A DNA stretch of 64,000 bases. It comes from Hydrogenophilales bacterium 28-61-23 (GTDB lineage: Bacteria > Pseudomonadota > Gammaproteobacteria > Burkholderiales > Thiobacillaceae). The notes under the pieces are model-generated. The model was not told the DNA's origin, did not search any database, and saw only the letters and a list, made by a program, of their open reading frames with translations. The position numbers and the translations under genes are program-made. The DNA lies in assembly GCA_002281555.1 (NCBI GenBank), contig NCGJ01000009.1:1-64000 (forward strand), given 5' to 3'. Below are positions 35,819 through 43,649 of this stretch, piece by piece (within the stretch, counting starts at the first letter, position 1; every line of letters begins with the position of its first letter).

Positions 35819-37020
35819 TCAGCCTGGCCGGGCGGGACATCCTGCACTCCTGGAGCAAATTCGTCTTCACCGGCATCGGCCTGGGGCTATTGATCGGCGT
35901 CACCCTGAGCATGGCCGGGGTGTATCGCGGCATGGTCGACGACGCCAAGGCCCTGCTCGACAACAGCGGCGCCGACCTCTGGGTGGTGCAGAAAGACACC
36001 CTCGGGCCGTATGCCGAATCCTCCAGCCTGCGCGACGACATCTATCGCGACCTGCTTGGCCTGCCCGGCGTGGCGCGCGCCGCCAACGTCACCTATCTGT
36101 CCATGCAGGTGCGCCAAGGCGGTTCTGACAAAGGCGCAGACGTGCGCGCGATGGTGGTCGGCGTCGTGCCCGGCCAGCCCGGCGAACCGGGTTATCTGGT
36201 CGCCGGCCGGCAAATAACTCATGACCACTACGAAGCGGTGGCGGACGTGAAGACCGGCTTCGCGCTCGGCGAAGTCATCCGCATCCGCCGCCACGACTAC
36301 ACGGTGGTCGGGCTGACCAGGCGCATGGTTTCCTCGGGCGGCGACCCGATGGTGTTCGTCTCGCTGAAAGACGGCCAGGAAGCGCAGTTTCTCAAGGACA
36401 ACGAGGCCATCCTCAGCGATAGAGCGCGCACCGCCGCCAACCCGAGCCTGAACCGCCCCGGCGTGCCCGGCCTGCTCGACGCCATCCAGGCTTCCCAGGC
36501 CAGCAACCACAACGTCAACGCCGTACTGGTACGGGTAGCGACAGGAGATGACCCGGAAACGGTGGCGCGCGAGATTCGCCGCTGGAAGCATCTCCAGGCC
36601 TACACCCGGGCGCAGATGGAAGAGATTCTGGTGTCCAAACTGATCCAGACCTCGGCCAAGCAGATCGCCATGTTTCTGGTCATCCTGGCCATCGTCAGCG
36701 CCGCCATCGTCGCCTTCATCATCTACACCATGACGCTGGGCAAGATTCGCGAAATCGCCGTGCTGAAGCTGATCGGCACGCGCGACCGCAGCATCGCCGG
36801 GATGATCCTGCAACAGGCGCTTGGCCTGGGTTTCATCGGCTTCGCCGTCGGCAAGATCGCCGCCACGCTGTGGGTACCGATCTTCCCCAAGTACGTGCTG
36901 CTGACGCCGGAAGACAGCCTGCGCGGTTTCGTCGCCGTGATGCTGATCTGCGCCATCGCCAGCACCCTGGCCATCCACGCGGCGATCAAGGTCGACCCGG
37001 CCACCGCCATTGGCGGCTGA
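35815..37020 (+). CDS. ABC exporter permease (FtsX/DevC-like)
   Basis: A 401-residue permease starting at GTG 35815, overlapping the adaptor stop (GTGA). TM1 lies near residues 12-32 ([20 protein letters not shown]), a long periplasmic domain follows, then three more TM segments in the C-terminal third ([48 protein letters not shown]), the FtsX/MacB fold with the extracytoplasmic domain used in mechanotransmission. The GTG is supported by the overlap and by homologous starts just before TM1. Confidence 0.9.
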   Translation: MISLAGRDILHSWSKFVFTGIGLGLLIGVTLSMAGVYRGMVDDAKALLDNSGADLWVVQKDTLGPYAESSSLRDDIYRDLLGLPGVARAANVTYLSMQVRQGGSDKGADVRAMVVGVVPGQPGEPGYLVAGRQITHDHYEAVADVKTGFALGEVIRIRRHDYTVVGLTRRMVSSGGDPMVFVSLKDGQEAQFLKDNEAILSDRARTAANPSLNRPGVPGLLDAIQASQASNHNVNAVLVRVATGDDPETVAREIRRWKHLQAYTRAQMEEILVSKLIQTSAKQIAMFLVILAIVSAAIVAFIIYTMTLGKIREIAVLKLIGTRDRSIAGMILQQALGLGFIGFAVGKIAATLWVPIFPKYVLLTPEDSLRGFVAVMLICAIASTLAIHAAIKVDPATAIGG

Positions 37021-37036
37021 AATGAAAGAGGTTGAG

Positions 37037-37765
37037 ATGGCCGAAGCGAACCTCACCGACGACGGCATCCACATCGAAGGCCTGCGCAAACGCTACGGCG
37101 CCGGCGACACGGCGGTGGACGCGCTGAAGGACGTCAACATGCGCGTCGCCCCCGGCGAAGTCATCGGCCTGGTCGGCCCAAGCGGCTCCGGCAAGACCAC
37201 GCTGCTCAAATGCCTGGGCGCGGTGATCGAGCCGAGCGCCGGGCGCATGACCCTGGGCGGCGAGGTGATCTACGACGGCGCCTGGAAAACCAAAGACCTG
37301 CGCGCCTTGCGCCGCGACCGCATCGGCTTCGTGTTCCAGGCGCCCTATCTGATTCCGTTTCTCGACGTGACCGACAACGTCGCGCTCTTGCCCATGCTGT
37401 CCGGATGCCCCAACGCCGAGGCGCGCCAACGCGCGCTGGAACTGCTCGGCGCGCTCGACGTGGCGCACCGGGCCGGCGCGCAACCGTCGCAACTGTCCGG
37501 CGGCGAGCAGCAGCGCGTCTCCATCGCCCGCGCCCTGGCCAACCAGCCGCCGGTGATCCTGGCCGACGAACCCACCGCGCCGCTCGACAGCGAACGCGCC
37601 CTGGCCGTGATGCGCATCCTCAACCAGATGGCCAGCCAGTACCGCACCGCGATCATCGTCGTCACCCACGACGAAAAGATCATCCCCACCTTCAAGCGCA
37701 TCTATCACATCCGCGATGGAAAGACTTACGAGGAAGCGGGAGAAGGCCGGGCGATAGACGGCTGA
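37037..37765 (+). CDS. ABC exporter ATPase (DevA/LolD-like)
   Basis: A 242-residue ATPase: Walker [11 protein letters not shown]-loop [10 protein letters not shown], signature LSGGEQQR, Walker B with VILADEPT, and the switch His in VVTHDEK. The ATG at 37037 has AGAGG upstream; an ATG at 37022 is also possible. It powers the adaptor and permease encoded just upstream. The last ~135 bp of this gene occur a second time at 42681-42815, flanking the island that starts here. Confidence 0.92.
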   Translation: MAEANLTDDGIHIEGLRKRYGAGDTAVDALKDVNMRVAPGEVIGLVGPSGSGKTTLLKCLGAVIEPSAGRMTLGGEVIYDGAWKTKDLRALRRDRIGFVFQAPYLIPFLDVTDNVALLPMLSGCPNAEARQRALELLGALDVAHRAGAQPSQLSGGEQQRVSIARALANQPPVILADEPTAPLDSERALAVMRILNQMASQYRTAIIVVTHDEKIIPTFKRIYHIRDGKTYEEAGEGRAIDG

Positions 37766-37766
37766 G
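37631..37766 (+). repeat. left copy of ~135-bp direct repeat flanking an island
   Basis: This is the functional 3' end of the exporter ATPase gene. The stretch from GCCAGCCAGTACC through the stop codon and GGCTGAG recurs at 42681-42815 in the same orientation with roughly ten differences. Together they bracket about 4.9 kb of accessory genes. Confidence 0.8.
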
Positions 37767-37906
37767 GGGTTGTGAACGGCCGCCGGAGCGGTTCACCCTC
37801 CATTCAAGCCATCGTCAGGTCTGTTTCAATAACAGGGACGGCTTATTTAACACCCACATAATCGACCAATATAAAGACCGAATTCAGCATCGAATTGAGG
37901 CATGCC

Positions 37907-38209
37907 TTGGAACAACTTCTTGCCACCCGCTCAGTCAGTATTACCGAATTGAAACGCAGCCCATCCGCCGTGCTCGAACAGGCCGGCAGCGAACCCGTGG
38001 CGGTACTGAATCACAACCGACCTGCGGCCTACCTGTTGTCCCCCGAAGTGTATGAATCGATGCTTAATCGCCTGAACGCCGATCTTCGCGCCGCGATTCA
38101 GGATGGCATCGACAGCGGCCCAGCCATTGCCGCCGAGGACGTGTTCAGCGAACTTACCGCCCGCTACGCGGAACCAGCCATCAAGACATGTGGCAAGCGC
38201 TCTTCTTGA
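37907..38209 (+). CDS. Phd/YefM-like antitoxin
   Basis: About 100 residues with the Phd/StbD pattern: TRSVSITELKRSPSAVLEQAGSEPVAVLNHNRPAAYLLSPEVYESM. The start is probably the TTG at 37907, with GAGG six bases upstream; a TTG at 37895 is also open. It overlaps the following toxin gene by one base (TGATG at 38207-38211). The toxin appears frameshifted, so this may be an orphan antitoxin. Confidence 0.75.
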   Translation: MEQLLATRSVSITELKRSPSAVLEQAGSEPVAVLNHNRPAAYLLSPEVYESMLNRLNADLRAAIQDGIDSGPAIAAEDVFSELTARYAEPAIKTCGKRSS

Positions 38210-38525
38210 TGGCTGCGGTCACCTTTTCGCCGAAGCCTCGCCCGATCTACTCGACATCGGCGACCACATTGCCAAAGACGGCCGGACGAATGCACGACGC
38301 TTTGTCGCCAGGCTGATCGAGGCATGCCAACGCATAGGCAGCGCACCCGTGAGCTATGTCAGCCGCGAGGACTTGGCCCCCGGCCTGCGTATGGCGGCTT
38401 TGGACCGCTATGTGATTTTCTTTCGGGTACTCGATGGCACGGTGCGAATCGAGCGGGTACTGCATGGCGCCCGGAACCTGCCCATGCTGTTCGGAACCGA
38501 TTCGGACGCATCGCCCGCTGATTGA
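38209..38525 (+). pseudogene. frameshifted ParE-family toxin
   Basis: The ATG overlapping the antitoxin stop begins MAAVTFSP, a normal ParE start, but this frame then runs into a stop after 35 codons. The rest of a good ParE, starting EASPDLLDIGDHIAKDG and ending VRIERVLHGARNLPMLF, lies in the +1-shifted frame from about 38231 to 38525. Restoring one base near 38230-38234 (between TCGCC and GAAGCC) would join them. The toxin is therefore probably inactive, unless this is a sequencing error. Confidence 0.75.
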
Positions 38526-38729
38526 AAGCACATAAATCGTGTTTGACCCCATTACCCCGGTGCATTACCCCTGATACGCCTATGTCTAAAGTAATAGTCG
38601 ATTTTGTTTCAATGACTTAGACGTTGACCGGGTGTGTGGTGCGGGGTAGGGTGCGTGCTCTACACGCTAGTTTTGACGTGATCAAATACGTTGGGTTGCT
38701 GAAATGATCCGTGAATATCTGTGGAAATT

Positions 38730-38749
38730 AATGTGACCCTGGCCCCTTT
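38730..38749 (-). repeat. island border motif, copy 1
   Basis: On the minus strand this reads AAAGGGGCCAGGGTCACATT. Relatives occur at 39304-39323, 40245-40264 and 41852-41871, each in a gap between accessory genes. Such GGG(G)xCAGG(G/C)TC motifs recall sequences linked to REP-associated transposases, but no transposase is present here. Confidence 0.45.
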
Positions 38750-38780
38750 GATCAAGAATTTTGTTGAGGCTAAACGAACG

Positions 38781-39209
38781 ATGGAAACGATTAATCAATC
38801 CGAAAAAGAACCAAAGTCGGTTGAGTATCAACAAGGGCATGGGCGCGAAATGGGATCAAGAGATCGACTTGGTCCAGTTCCGAAATATATTAAGGCGATG
38901 GTCGTCGTTACCGCAGTGATCATTCTGTTGGCAAGCTGGTTGATGTCGATCAGTCAATCCGCTCAAGAAACGGCCAAGTCAGAGTACATCTACCAGCGCC
39001 AAGAGTTGCACTATGCATTGCTTGGTCGGCCGCGCGATGAGGTCATTGAAATTATTGGGCGGCCGGAAAATTCGACGCCACAGTCGCAACCAGGCGATGA
39101 ATACTGGTATTACAGAAACCCGCCGACATGGGATGAAGCTGCGGATAAGCGTGATTCTTCGATGATCCTGTACTTCGAGGGCGGGCGCGTCTCGCGGCTT
39201 TCGTTCTAA
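38781..39209 (+). CDS. membrane-anchored protein with BamE/SmpA-like domain
   Basis: A 142-residue protein from the ATG at 38781; a GTG at 38721 in frame is less likely. A cytoplasmic head, one TM helix (~38-56, YIKAMVVVTAVIILLASWLM) and a C-terminal domain with the BamE/SmpA pattern (LHYALLGRPRDEVIEIIGRPEN, GDEYWYYRNP, SMILYFEGGRVSRLSF). Base composition is AT-richer than the flanking core genes, which suggests transfer. Function unknown. Confidence 0.6.
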   Translation: METINQSEKEPKSVEYQQGHGREMGSRDRLGPVPKYIKAMVVVTAVIILLASWLMSISQSAQETAKSEYIYQRQELHYALLGRPRDEVIEIIGRPENSTPQSQPGDEYWYYRNPPTWDEAADKRDSSMILYFEGGRVSRLSF

Positions 39210-39303
39210 TTGTTATTTAGTCCGGGGGTGGCTGGGCTTCTGAACTATCGTAATTAAAATTAAAAGCGCCAAGCTCAATTATTAATTGGCTAGCATGAAA
39301 ATA

Positions 39304-39323
39304 AATCTGACCCTGACCAATTT
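39304..39323 (-). repeat. island border motif, copy 2
   Basis: On the minus strand AAATTGGTCAGGGTCAGATT, related to the motif at 38730-38749. It lies between the BamE-like gene and the AT-rich gene at 39426. Confidence 0.4.
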
Positions 39324-39425
39324 AATTATGGAAGCTCCAACAGCCGGCTCCACCGCCTGTTTCCGCCCCCTCCAGCTAAATACCTAGAATTATTTTTGAA
39401 AATTCATCTGGATATATTCGCACAA

Positions 39426-40208
39426 ATGTCATTGCCAATCAATTTATTTCGAGGAGATTCAATTCCAATAAGTACGAGCACATCCAAAAAAGGACAAACT
39501 CTAGTAAATTATTTTATATCAACAGGCCTAATTGCCAAGTTTTCTGATGGTGGCACAAGCAATCTGCTAGAAAACAAAAGTCTACCAGAACTGGTTGCCT
39601 CACATATTGGATATGAAACAAACTCGCCAGAGCAAGATTTATCATTCAGAAGTCCATTTATATCTTTTTCGGAATCAATTCAGATAGCAGAAACATTTGC
39701 AACCTCGCGTATAAAAATAAAGCAACCTACTTCATGCACAATAGATCAAGCCAGCCACTTCATCTGGGAACTACACATTGAAAATATAAATGAAACCTCA
39801 CCTGGAATATATGAACTATCCTTCTTTGCTGATTACTCAAATATTAATGAATTACTAATTGCCACAGAAAAAGAAATCAGGGACGATTGCAAGAACACCG
39901 AGGTTGATATGCACAGATTAGGGAATCGGATTGCAAATTTCTTGATGCAAACCACTGATCTAGATCAACAAAGCAGCACCAGAGCGCCCCAAAAAGCGAA
40001 GATAATCAATGCGGTAAAGTTACTCGAGAATTCAAATTTTACTGAATACTACAAACCAATCGCAATAGCTGCCATTTCAAGGGCGAACCGTGATAGAGAA
40101 TGGTTAATTCATCCTTGCACACCTATGTCCCAGGGTTTTGGCGTATCTGGGAAATTTCCAATGAATAAACACTTACGAGTTAAAAAATATTATCGTGAGA
40201 CAATATAA
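39426..40208 (+). CDS. AT-rich orphan gene, possible ADP-ribosyltransferase-like fold
   Basis: About 260 residues from the ATG at 39426; a TTG at 39396 is also open. The codons are strongly AT-rich compared with the chromosome, a clear sign of recent transfer. I do not recognise a family. Two segments, SLPINLFRGDSIP near the start and FISFSESIQIAETFATSRI around residue 80, resemble the Arg strand and the S-T-S strand-plus-helix of ADP-ribosyltransferases, and a Glu-bearing strand (IYELSF) follows. This is pattern reading, not a match. It may be a toxin or anti-phage effector. Confidence 0.6.
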   Translation: MSLPINLFRGDSIPISTSTSKKGQTLVNYFISTGLIAKFSDGGTSNLLENKSLPELVASHIGYETNSPEQDLSFRSPFISFSESIQIAETFATSRIKIKQPTSCTIDQASHFIWELHIENINETSPGIYELSFFADYSNINELLIATEKEIRDDCKNTEVDMHRLGNRIANFLMQTTDLDQQSSTRAPQKAKIINAVKLLENSNFTEYYKPIAIAAISRANRDREWLIHPCTPMSQGFGVSGKFPMNKHLRVKKYYRETI

Positions 40209-40244
40209 TTCTAAACATCTATGGGTCAATCTCACAGCTCTGCT

Positions 40245-40638
40245 AAAAGGGCCAGGCTCAGTTTTCCACGTATTTCCAAGATCGACAGCTCAAACAAATT
40301 GAGCCGCTTTCGAAGCGCTGCCACTCCATTCAAGCGTCGTTCCATGGATCGACCAGCGCCAAGCCTGGAATGGCTTTGAAGCCATCGGTGTTGCGCGTTG
40401 CCAGCGGCATGTCGTTTGCCAGGGCAATAGCGGCGATTTGTGCGTCTTGCGTGGTGATGGGGCGGCCGATGCGGCGTCGCTCAGCGACGAGGCGGGCAAA
40501 GTGCTCGGCTGCCACCGAGTCAAAGGGTAAACAGCGCGCCGCGAAATCCTCCTCGAACATCTGTCGGGCAGCGGCGGCGAAGGCGTCGCGCCGTTTGCCA
40601 TCCCGCAGAAGTGCGATGCCGAGGCTGATTTCGGCCTG
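40245..40638. repeat. 394-nt duplicated segment, left copy (truncated vapC)
   Basis: This segment and 41852-42245 align over 394 nt with no gaps and few mismatches. It starts with the border motif (GGGCCAGGCTC) and stops abruptly after GGCCTG, inside vapC coding sequence. The right copy carries the complete gene, so this one arose by copying or was cut. Confidence 0.85.
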
Positions 40639-40639
40639 A
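40330..40639 (-). pseudogene. 5'-truncated vapC (fitB-like) fragment
   Basis: The frame encodes QAEISLGIALLRDGKRRDAFAAAARQMFEEDF through the normal C-terminus VDPWNDA, closely matching the intact VapC at 41937-42359. The first ~37 residues, including the catalytic Asp in LLDTNVL, are missing and an in-frame stop lies just upstream. No antitoxin gene is attached. It cannot make an active PIN nuclease. Confidence 0.85.
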
Positions 40640-40726
40640 AGAGGGAACCGTCACAATCAACCGGCGCCGCACGACTGAGCGTGCCCGGCCCCAAATATGC
40701 CTGTTGTCAACGTCACGCGTGCAGCT

Positions 40727-41689
40727 TCAGGCATCGCGCTTGTGGAAAAGATAAACCGTGCCGCCCAATTCAGGCGGCAGAACACCTCGCCCCAGGTCGG
40801 CATCCTCCTTAAGTTCAAAGGCGGTTTGAGCACGATAGTCAGCCCAGTTTCCGGAGGCGAATGTGTGCCGACTGCCGATCACGATGTACAGCTCTACGCC
40901 GGGACTGGTGAATATCAGGCGCTCGAAGCTGTTGTTGGCGGGTGGCCAGGAACAGACGACCACTGTCGGTTGGAATTTTCTCAAGGCCTGGGCGGCATCC
41001 ATCTTCAGCACCGTTTCGGGGTAGTTCACCGCATGCTTCCAGCTGTAATCGTCGGTGGCGGTAGCCCTGACCCCCTCGGCGGCCAGAAAACGGCTCAACG
41101 TGCCATCGCCGGCAGCAATTTCCAGGCATTCGCGCCCACCGATCAACTTCGCGATCGCTTCGATCAGAGGCTTCGAGTAGAAACAGTAAATTCCCTTGGC
41201 CTCGACCAGCGGCATCAGCAGCCTCTTTTGCCAGACCAGCGGCCAGATAAGGCGGAACCAGAACTGCGAGACCGGCTTGCGTTCGAGTTCGCGAGCGAAC
41301 AGCAGCCGCTGGGCGACGAAACCGTTGAGCCAGTTGAAGCGGATCTTGCCACTCTTGCCCCCGGCCGCGGCGGACAGGACATAACCCTTGAGCGCCAGAT
41401 GGGCCATGCGTAGACGTATTTGCCTGGAGGCGGCGGCAGCCTCCAGTTTTTTCTGATTCGGCCGTGCTCCCACGCGATTCGGCTGGGCGACTACCGGCGC
41501 GGCCAGGCCGGTGAGATAGGTCTGCAGCTGCTCGGGTTTGCCACTGGCGAAGATGGCGGCGAGTTCGTCTGAAACAGCCTCCCATTCCATCGGGAAGCGT
41601 GCCTTCAATTCAGCCAGCGACGGCCCTGCTCGCAGCCATCCGAGAATGTTTTCGGTTTCCTTGCGCGCTATCGCAGGGGGCGGGGTCAA
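40727..41689 (-). CDS. predicted SAM-dependent methyltransferase-like protein
   Basis: About 320 residues. The C-terminal half has a class I SAM-binding motif (CLEIAAGDGTLSRFLAAEGVRATATDDYSW) and a downstream VVVCSWPPANNSF that could be motif IV (WPPA instead of NPPY). The N-terminal half is helical and basic. The 5' end is uncertain: the frame opens at a TTG at 41689 and the next Met is 33 residues on. Target unknown. It lies between the two vapC copies in the island. Confidence 0.6.
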   Translation of the reverse strand: MTPPPAIARKETENILGWLRAGPSLAELKARFPMEWEAVSDELAAIFASGKPEQLQTYLTGLAAPVVAQPNRVGARPNQKKLEAAAASRQIRLRMAHLALKGYVLSAAAGGKSGKIRFNWLNGFVAQRLLFARELERKPVSQFWFRLIWPLVWQKRLLMPLVEAKGIYCFYSKPLIEAIAKLIGGRECLEIAAGDGTLSRFLAAEGVRATATDDYSWKHAVNYPETVLKMDAAQALRKFQPTVVVCSWPPANNSFERLIFTSPGVELYIVIGSRHTFASGNWADYRAQTAFELKEDADLGRGVLPPELGGTVYLFHKRDA

Positions 41690-41851
41690 AGCGAACTTTC
41701 GGTCAACTCAGCGGGCCGATCCAGGGCCTGATCAACCAGAGAAACCGGGGCTTCCTGGGGTTCCAGGTGCGTGGTCACATGGGCATGGGACACAACCCAC
41801 CGTATATCCGCCTCGGGCAGCGAGACATCCATCAGCTAAAGGGGCCCAGCC
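41690..41851 (+). other. non-coding or relic stretch
   Basis: No supported gene. One plus-strand frame is open across it (SGPIQGLINQRNRGFLGFQ and MGMGHNPPYIRL can be read) and looks protein-like, but has no start or stop of its own, so it may be the relic of a lost gene. Confidence 0.3.
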
Positions 41852-42245
41852 AAAGGGGCCAGGCTCGGGTTTCCACGTATGACCAAGATCGACAGCTCAA
41901 ACAAATTGAGCCGTTTTCGAAGCGCTGCCACTCCATTCAAGCGTCGTTCCATGGATCGACAAGCGCCAAGCCGGGAATGGCTTTGAAGCCATCGGTGTTG
42001 CGCGTTACCAGCGGCATGTCGTTTGCCAGGGCACTAGCGGCGATTTGTGCGTCTTGCGTGGTGATGGGGCGGCCGATGCGGCGTCGCTCGGCGATGAGGC
42101 GGGCAAAGTGCTCGGCTGCCACCGAGTCAAAGGGTAAACAGCGCGCCGCGAAATCCTCCTCGAACATCTGTCGGGCAGCGGCGGCGAGGGCGTCGCGCCG
42201 TTTGCCATCCGGCAGAAGTGCGATGCCGAGGCTGATTTCGGCCTG
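41852..42245. repeat. 394-nt duplicated segment, right copy
   Basis: Matches 40245-40638 without gaps. It begins with the border motif AAAGGGGCCAGGCTC, and a second AAAGGGGCC lies just before it at 41838-41846. It covers most of the intact vapC. Confidence 0.85.
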
Positions 42246-42359
42246 GGTGATTGCATTGACCCACGCTACGCTGGACTGAGCATTGACCCAGGCAACCACA
42301 ACAGGATTGGGCTGAGGCCGCATCAATTCAGACAGCACGTTGGTGTCGAGCAGAATCAT
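41937..42359 (-). CDS. vapC: VapC/FitB-family PIN toxin
   Basis: A 140-residue PIN-domain ribonuclease: MILLDTNVLSELMRPQPNP (Asp5), ITQAEISLGI (Glu), then TTQDAQIAASALANDMPLVTRNTDGF with the C-terminal acidic residues. LSELMRP and the TRNTDGF end are typical of the FitB subgroup. Its start overlaps the antitoxin stop (ATGA). A 5'-truncated copy lies 1.6 kb to the left. Confidence 0.9.
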   Translation of the reverse strand: MILLDTNVLSELMRPQPNPVVVAWVNAQSSVAWVNAITQAEISLGIALLPDGKRRDALAAAARQMFEEDFAARCLPFDSVAAEHFARLIAERRRIGRPITTQDAQIAASALANDMPLVTRNTDGFKAIPGLALVDPWNDA

Positions 42360-42610
42360 TGCCCGTCAGCCTCGGTGAAATCCGGTAGGGGGCGGTCTGG
42401 CAGCCGCACGGTTTCCAGTTCTACACCACCGAGCGCGCCGAAACGGCGTTGCAAGCGCGTACCCAAGCCTTCACTGGGCGCGGCCGGGTTGACAGCCTTG
42501 CGCAGAAGTTGCCGCGCTTCTTCTTCCATCGAAAGCCCGTGGCGCGCGGCTTGTAAGCGGAGGTTGGTTTTCGTGGTTTCGTCCAGATTGCGGATCATGA
42601 TGGTTGTCAT
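42356..42610 (-). CDS. FitA/VapB-family antitoxin
   Basis: An 84-residue protein: MTTIMIRNLDETTKTNLRLQAARHGLSMEEEARQLL, the ribbon-helix-helix domain of FitA-like antitoxins, and a C-terminal tail that should enter the toxin groove. AAGGAG lies eight bases before the ATG. A long palindrome just upstream is the likely operator. Confidence 0.9.
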   Translation of the reverse strand: MTTIMIRNLDETTKTNLRLQAARHGLSMEEEARQLLRKAVNPAAPSEGLGTRLQRRFGALGGVELETVRLPDRPLPDFTEADGQ

Positions 42611-42620
42611 GTGGAAGACT

Positions 42621-42654
42621 CCTTTGCATGCAGTGCTAGCAGTGTATGCAAAGG
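42621..42654. promoter_or_regulatory. nested palindrome, likely FitA-type operator
   Basis: CCTTTGCAT (42621-42629) and ATGCAAAGG (42646-42654) are perfect 9-bp arms. Between them lies TGCTAGCA, itself a palindrome. FitA of Neisseria binds TGCTATCA-type half sites, so this is a good candidate for autoregulation. It also overlaps the ribosome-binding region. Confidence 0.6.
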
Positions 42655-42680
42655 TTAGGCTAGGCCCAATAGAATGATTT

Positions 42681-42815
42681 GCCAGCCAGTACCGCACCGC
42701 GACCATCGTCGTCAGCCACTACGAAAAGATCATCCCCACCTTCAAGCGCATCGATCACATCCGCGATGGAAAGACTTACGAGGCGGCGGGGGAGGACGGA
42801 CGATAGACGGCTGAG
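42681..42815 (+). repeat. right copy of ~135-bp repeat, relic of ABC ATPase 3' end
   Basis: The frame reads ASQYRTATIVVSHYEKII and on to a TAG, matching the C-terminus of the exporter ATPase at 37765 but with the conserved H-loop neighbour VVTHDE changed to VVSHYE. It has no 5' part, so it is a gene fragment. It marks the right border of the island. Confidence 0.8.
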
Positions 42816-42828
42816 AGAGAATCCGCGC

Positions 42829-43329
42829 ATGAAATCGATCGATCATGACAACTGGTTACAGGTGGATACGGGCGGAAAGGGTCGGGTCGTGACCGTCCGC
42901 GCGTGGCGCGAGGCGTTTCTCTCGATCCGCCTCGATCCCGCCGTGCACCAGGACGTCGCCCGCATGTTCGAGGCGGCGCGCGGCGGCATGCTGTATGGCT
43001 ATTACTTCCAACCGCTGATGGCGATGGGCGTCGAGCAGTGCTACAGCGTTCTGGAAAGTGGCGCACGAGCGCGTTGCGCCCAAGCCGGGTTGCCGGTGTA
43101 CTGCGTCGACAGTCAGGGTAAACGGCATCCCCTCTCCTTCGGCCATAACCTGCGCGCCCTGGCCAAAGCGGGCTTGATCCAGAATGCGGATCTGAATCTC
43201 TGGCAGCAAGCGCGCGAACTGCGCGATTGGGTCGCGGCGCCGGCAAACCAGGCCGCGCTCACGCTGGATCACGGCGTGACCGCGTTGTCGCGGGCGGCGG
43301 AATTGCTGGGCAAGTTGTTCCGGGCGTAA
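42829..43329 (+). CDS. hypothetical protein
   Basis: 166 residues from the ATG at 42829 (MKSIDHDNWLQVDTGGKGRVVTVRAWREAF). No signal peptide, no TM segment; alpha-helical, with ARMFEAARGGMLYGYYFQPLMAMGVEQCYSVLESGARARC as the most distinctive part. I do not recognise the family. GC content is normal. The same frame continues upstream into the ATPase relic but is closed there by a stop. Confidence 0.65.
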   Translation: MKSIDHDNWLQVDTGGKGRVVTVRAWREAFLSIRLDPAVHQDVARMFEAARGGMLYGYYFQPLMAMGVEQCYSVLESGARARCAQAGLPVYCVDSQGKRHPLSFGHNLRALAKAGLIQNADLNLWQQARELRDWVAAPANQAALTLDHGVTALSRAAELLGKLFRA

Positions 43330-43370
43330 CCGCATGGGTTCGGGCGAGAGCCTGGCAGGCTGCCAGCCAT

Positions 43371-43397
43371 GTGTCACAACGCTTATACTTGTGACAC
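43371..43397. promoter_or_regulatory. operator-promoter of the Phd/VapC pair
   Basis: GTGTCACAA (43371-43379) and TTGTGACAC (43389-43397) are perfect 9-bp arms spaced by nine bases. The spacer holds TTATAC, a good -10 box, so repressor binding would block the promoter. The antitoxin ATG follows 21 nt later. Confidence 0.7.
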
Positions 43398-43418
43398 CCC
43401 CAGACTGGCGAGTGCCTT

Positions 43419-43649
43419 ATGAAAGAACTCAACATCCGCGAAGCTCGCGAAGGCTTGTCGCACCCGGAAACGATGTTTGCCGATACCGATGAAGTCCTGG
43501 TCGTGTGCCGGGGCGAACCGGTGGCGCGCATTCTGCCGGTGACGCCGAAACGCAAGGTGCGCTCGCTGGCGGCCTTCCGCGCCACCCAGCCGTTCCAGGA
43601 TGTGCCCAGTGCAGTTGCCATTTCCGAAGACCGCGAAGACCGCTTCTGA
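43419..43649 (+). CDS. Phd/YefM-like antitoxin
   Basis: A 76-residue protein: MKELNIREAREGLSHPETMFADTDEVLVVCRGEPVARILPV is the Phd fold N-terminal domain, and the acidic tail AISEDREDRF should bind the toxin. Its stop overlaps the toxin start (TGATG). The clear palindrome upstream supports self-repression. Confidence 0.85.
   Translation: MKELNIREAREGLSHPETMFADTDEVLVVCRGEPVARILPVTPKRKVRSLAAFRATQPFQDVPSAVAISEDREDRF

Noticed and set aside
38526-42680. A chromosomal integron with attC sites
   Set aside because: The border motifs are short and lack the paired R/L box hairpin structure of attC, gene orientation is mixed, and no integrase gene is present.
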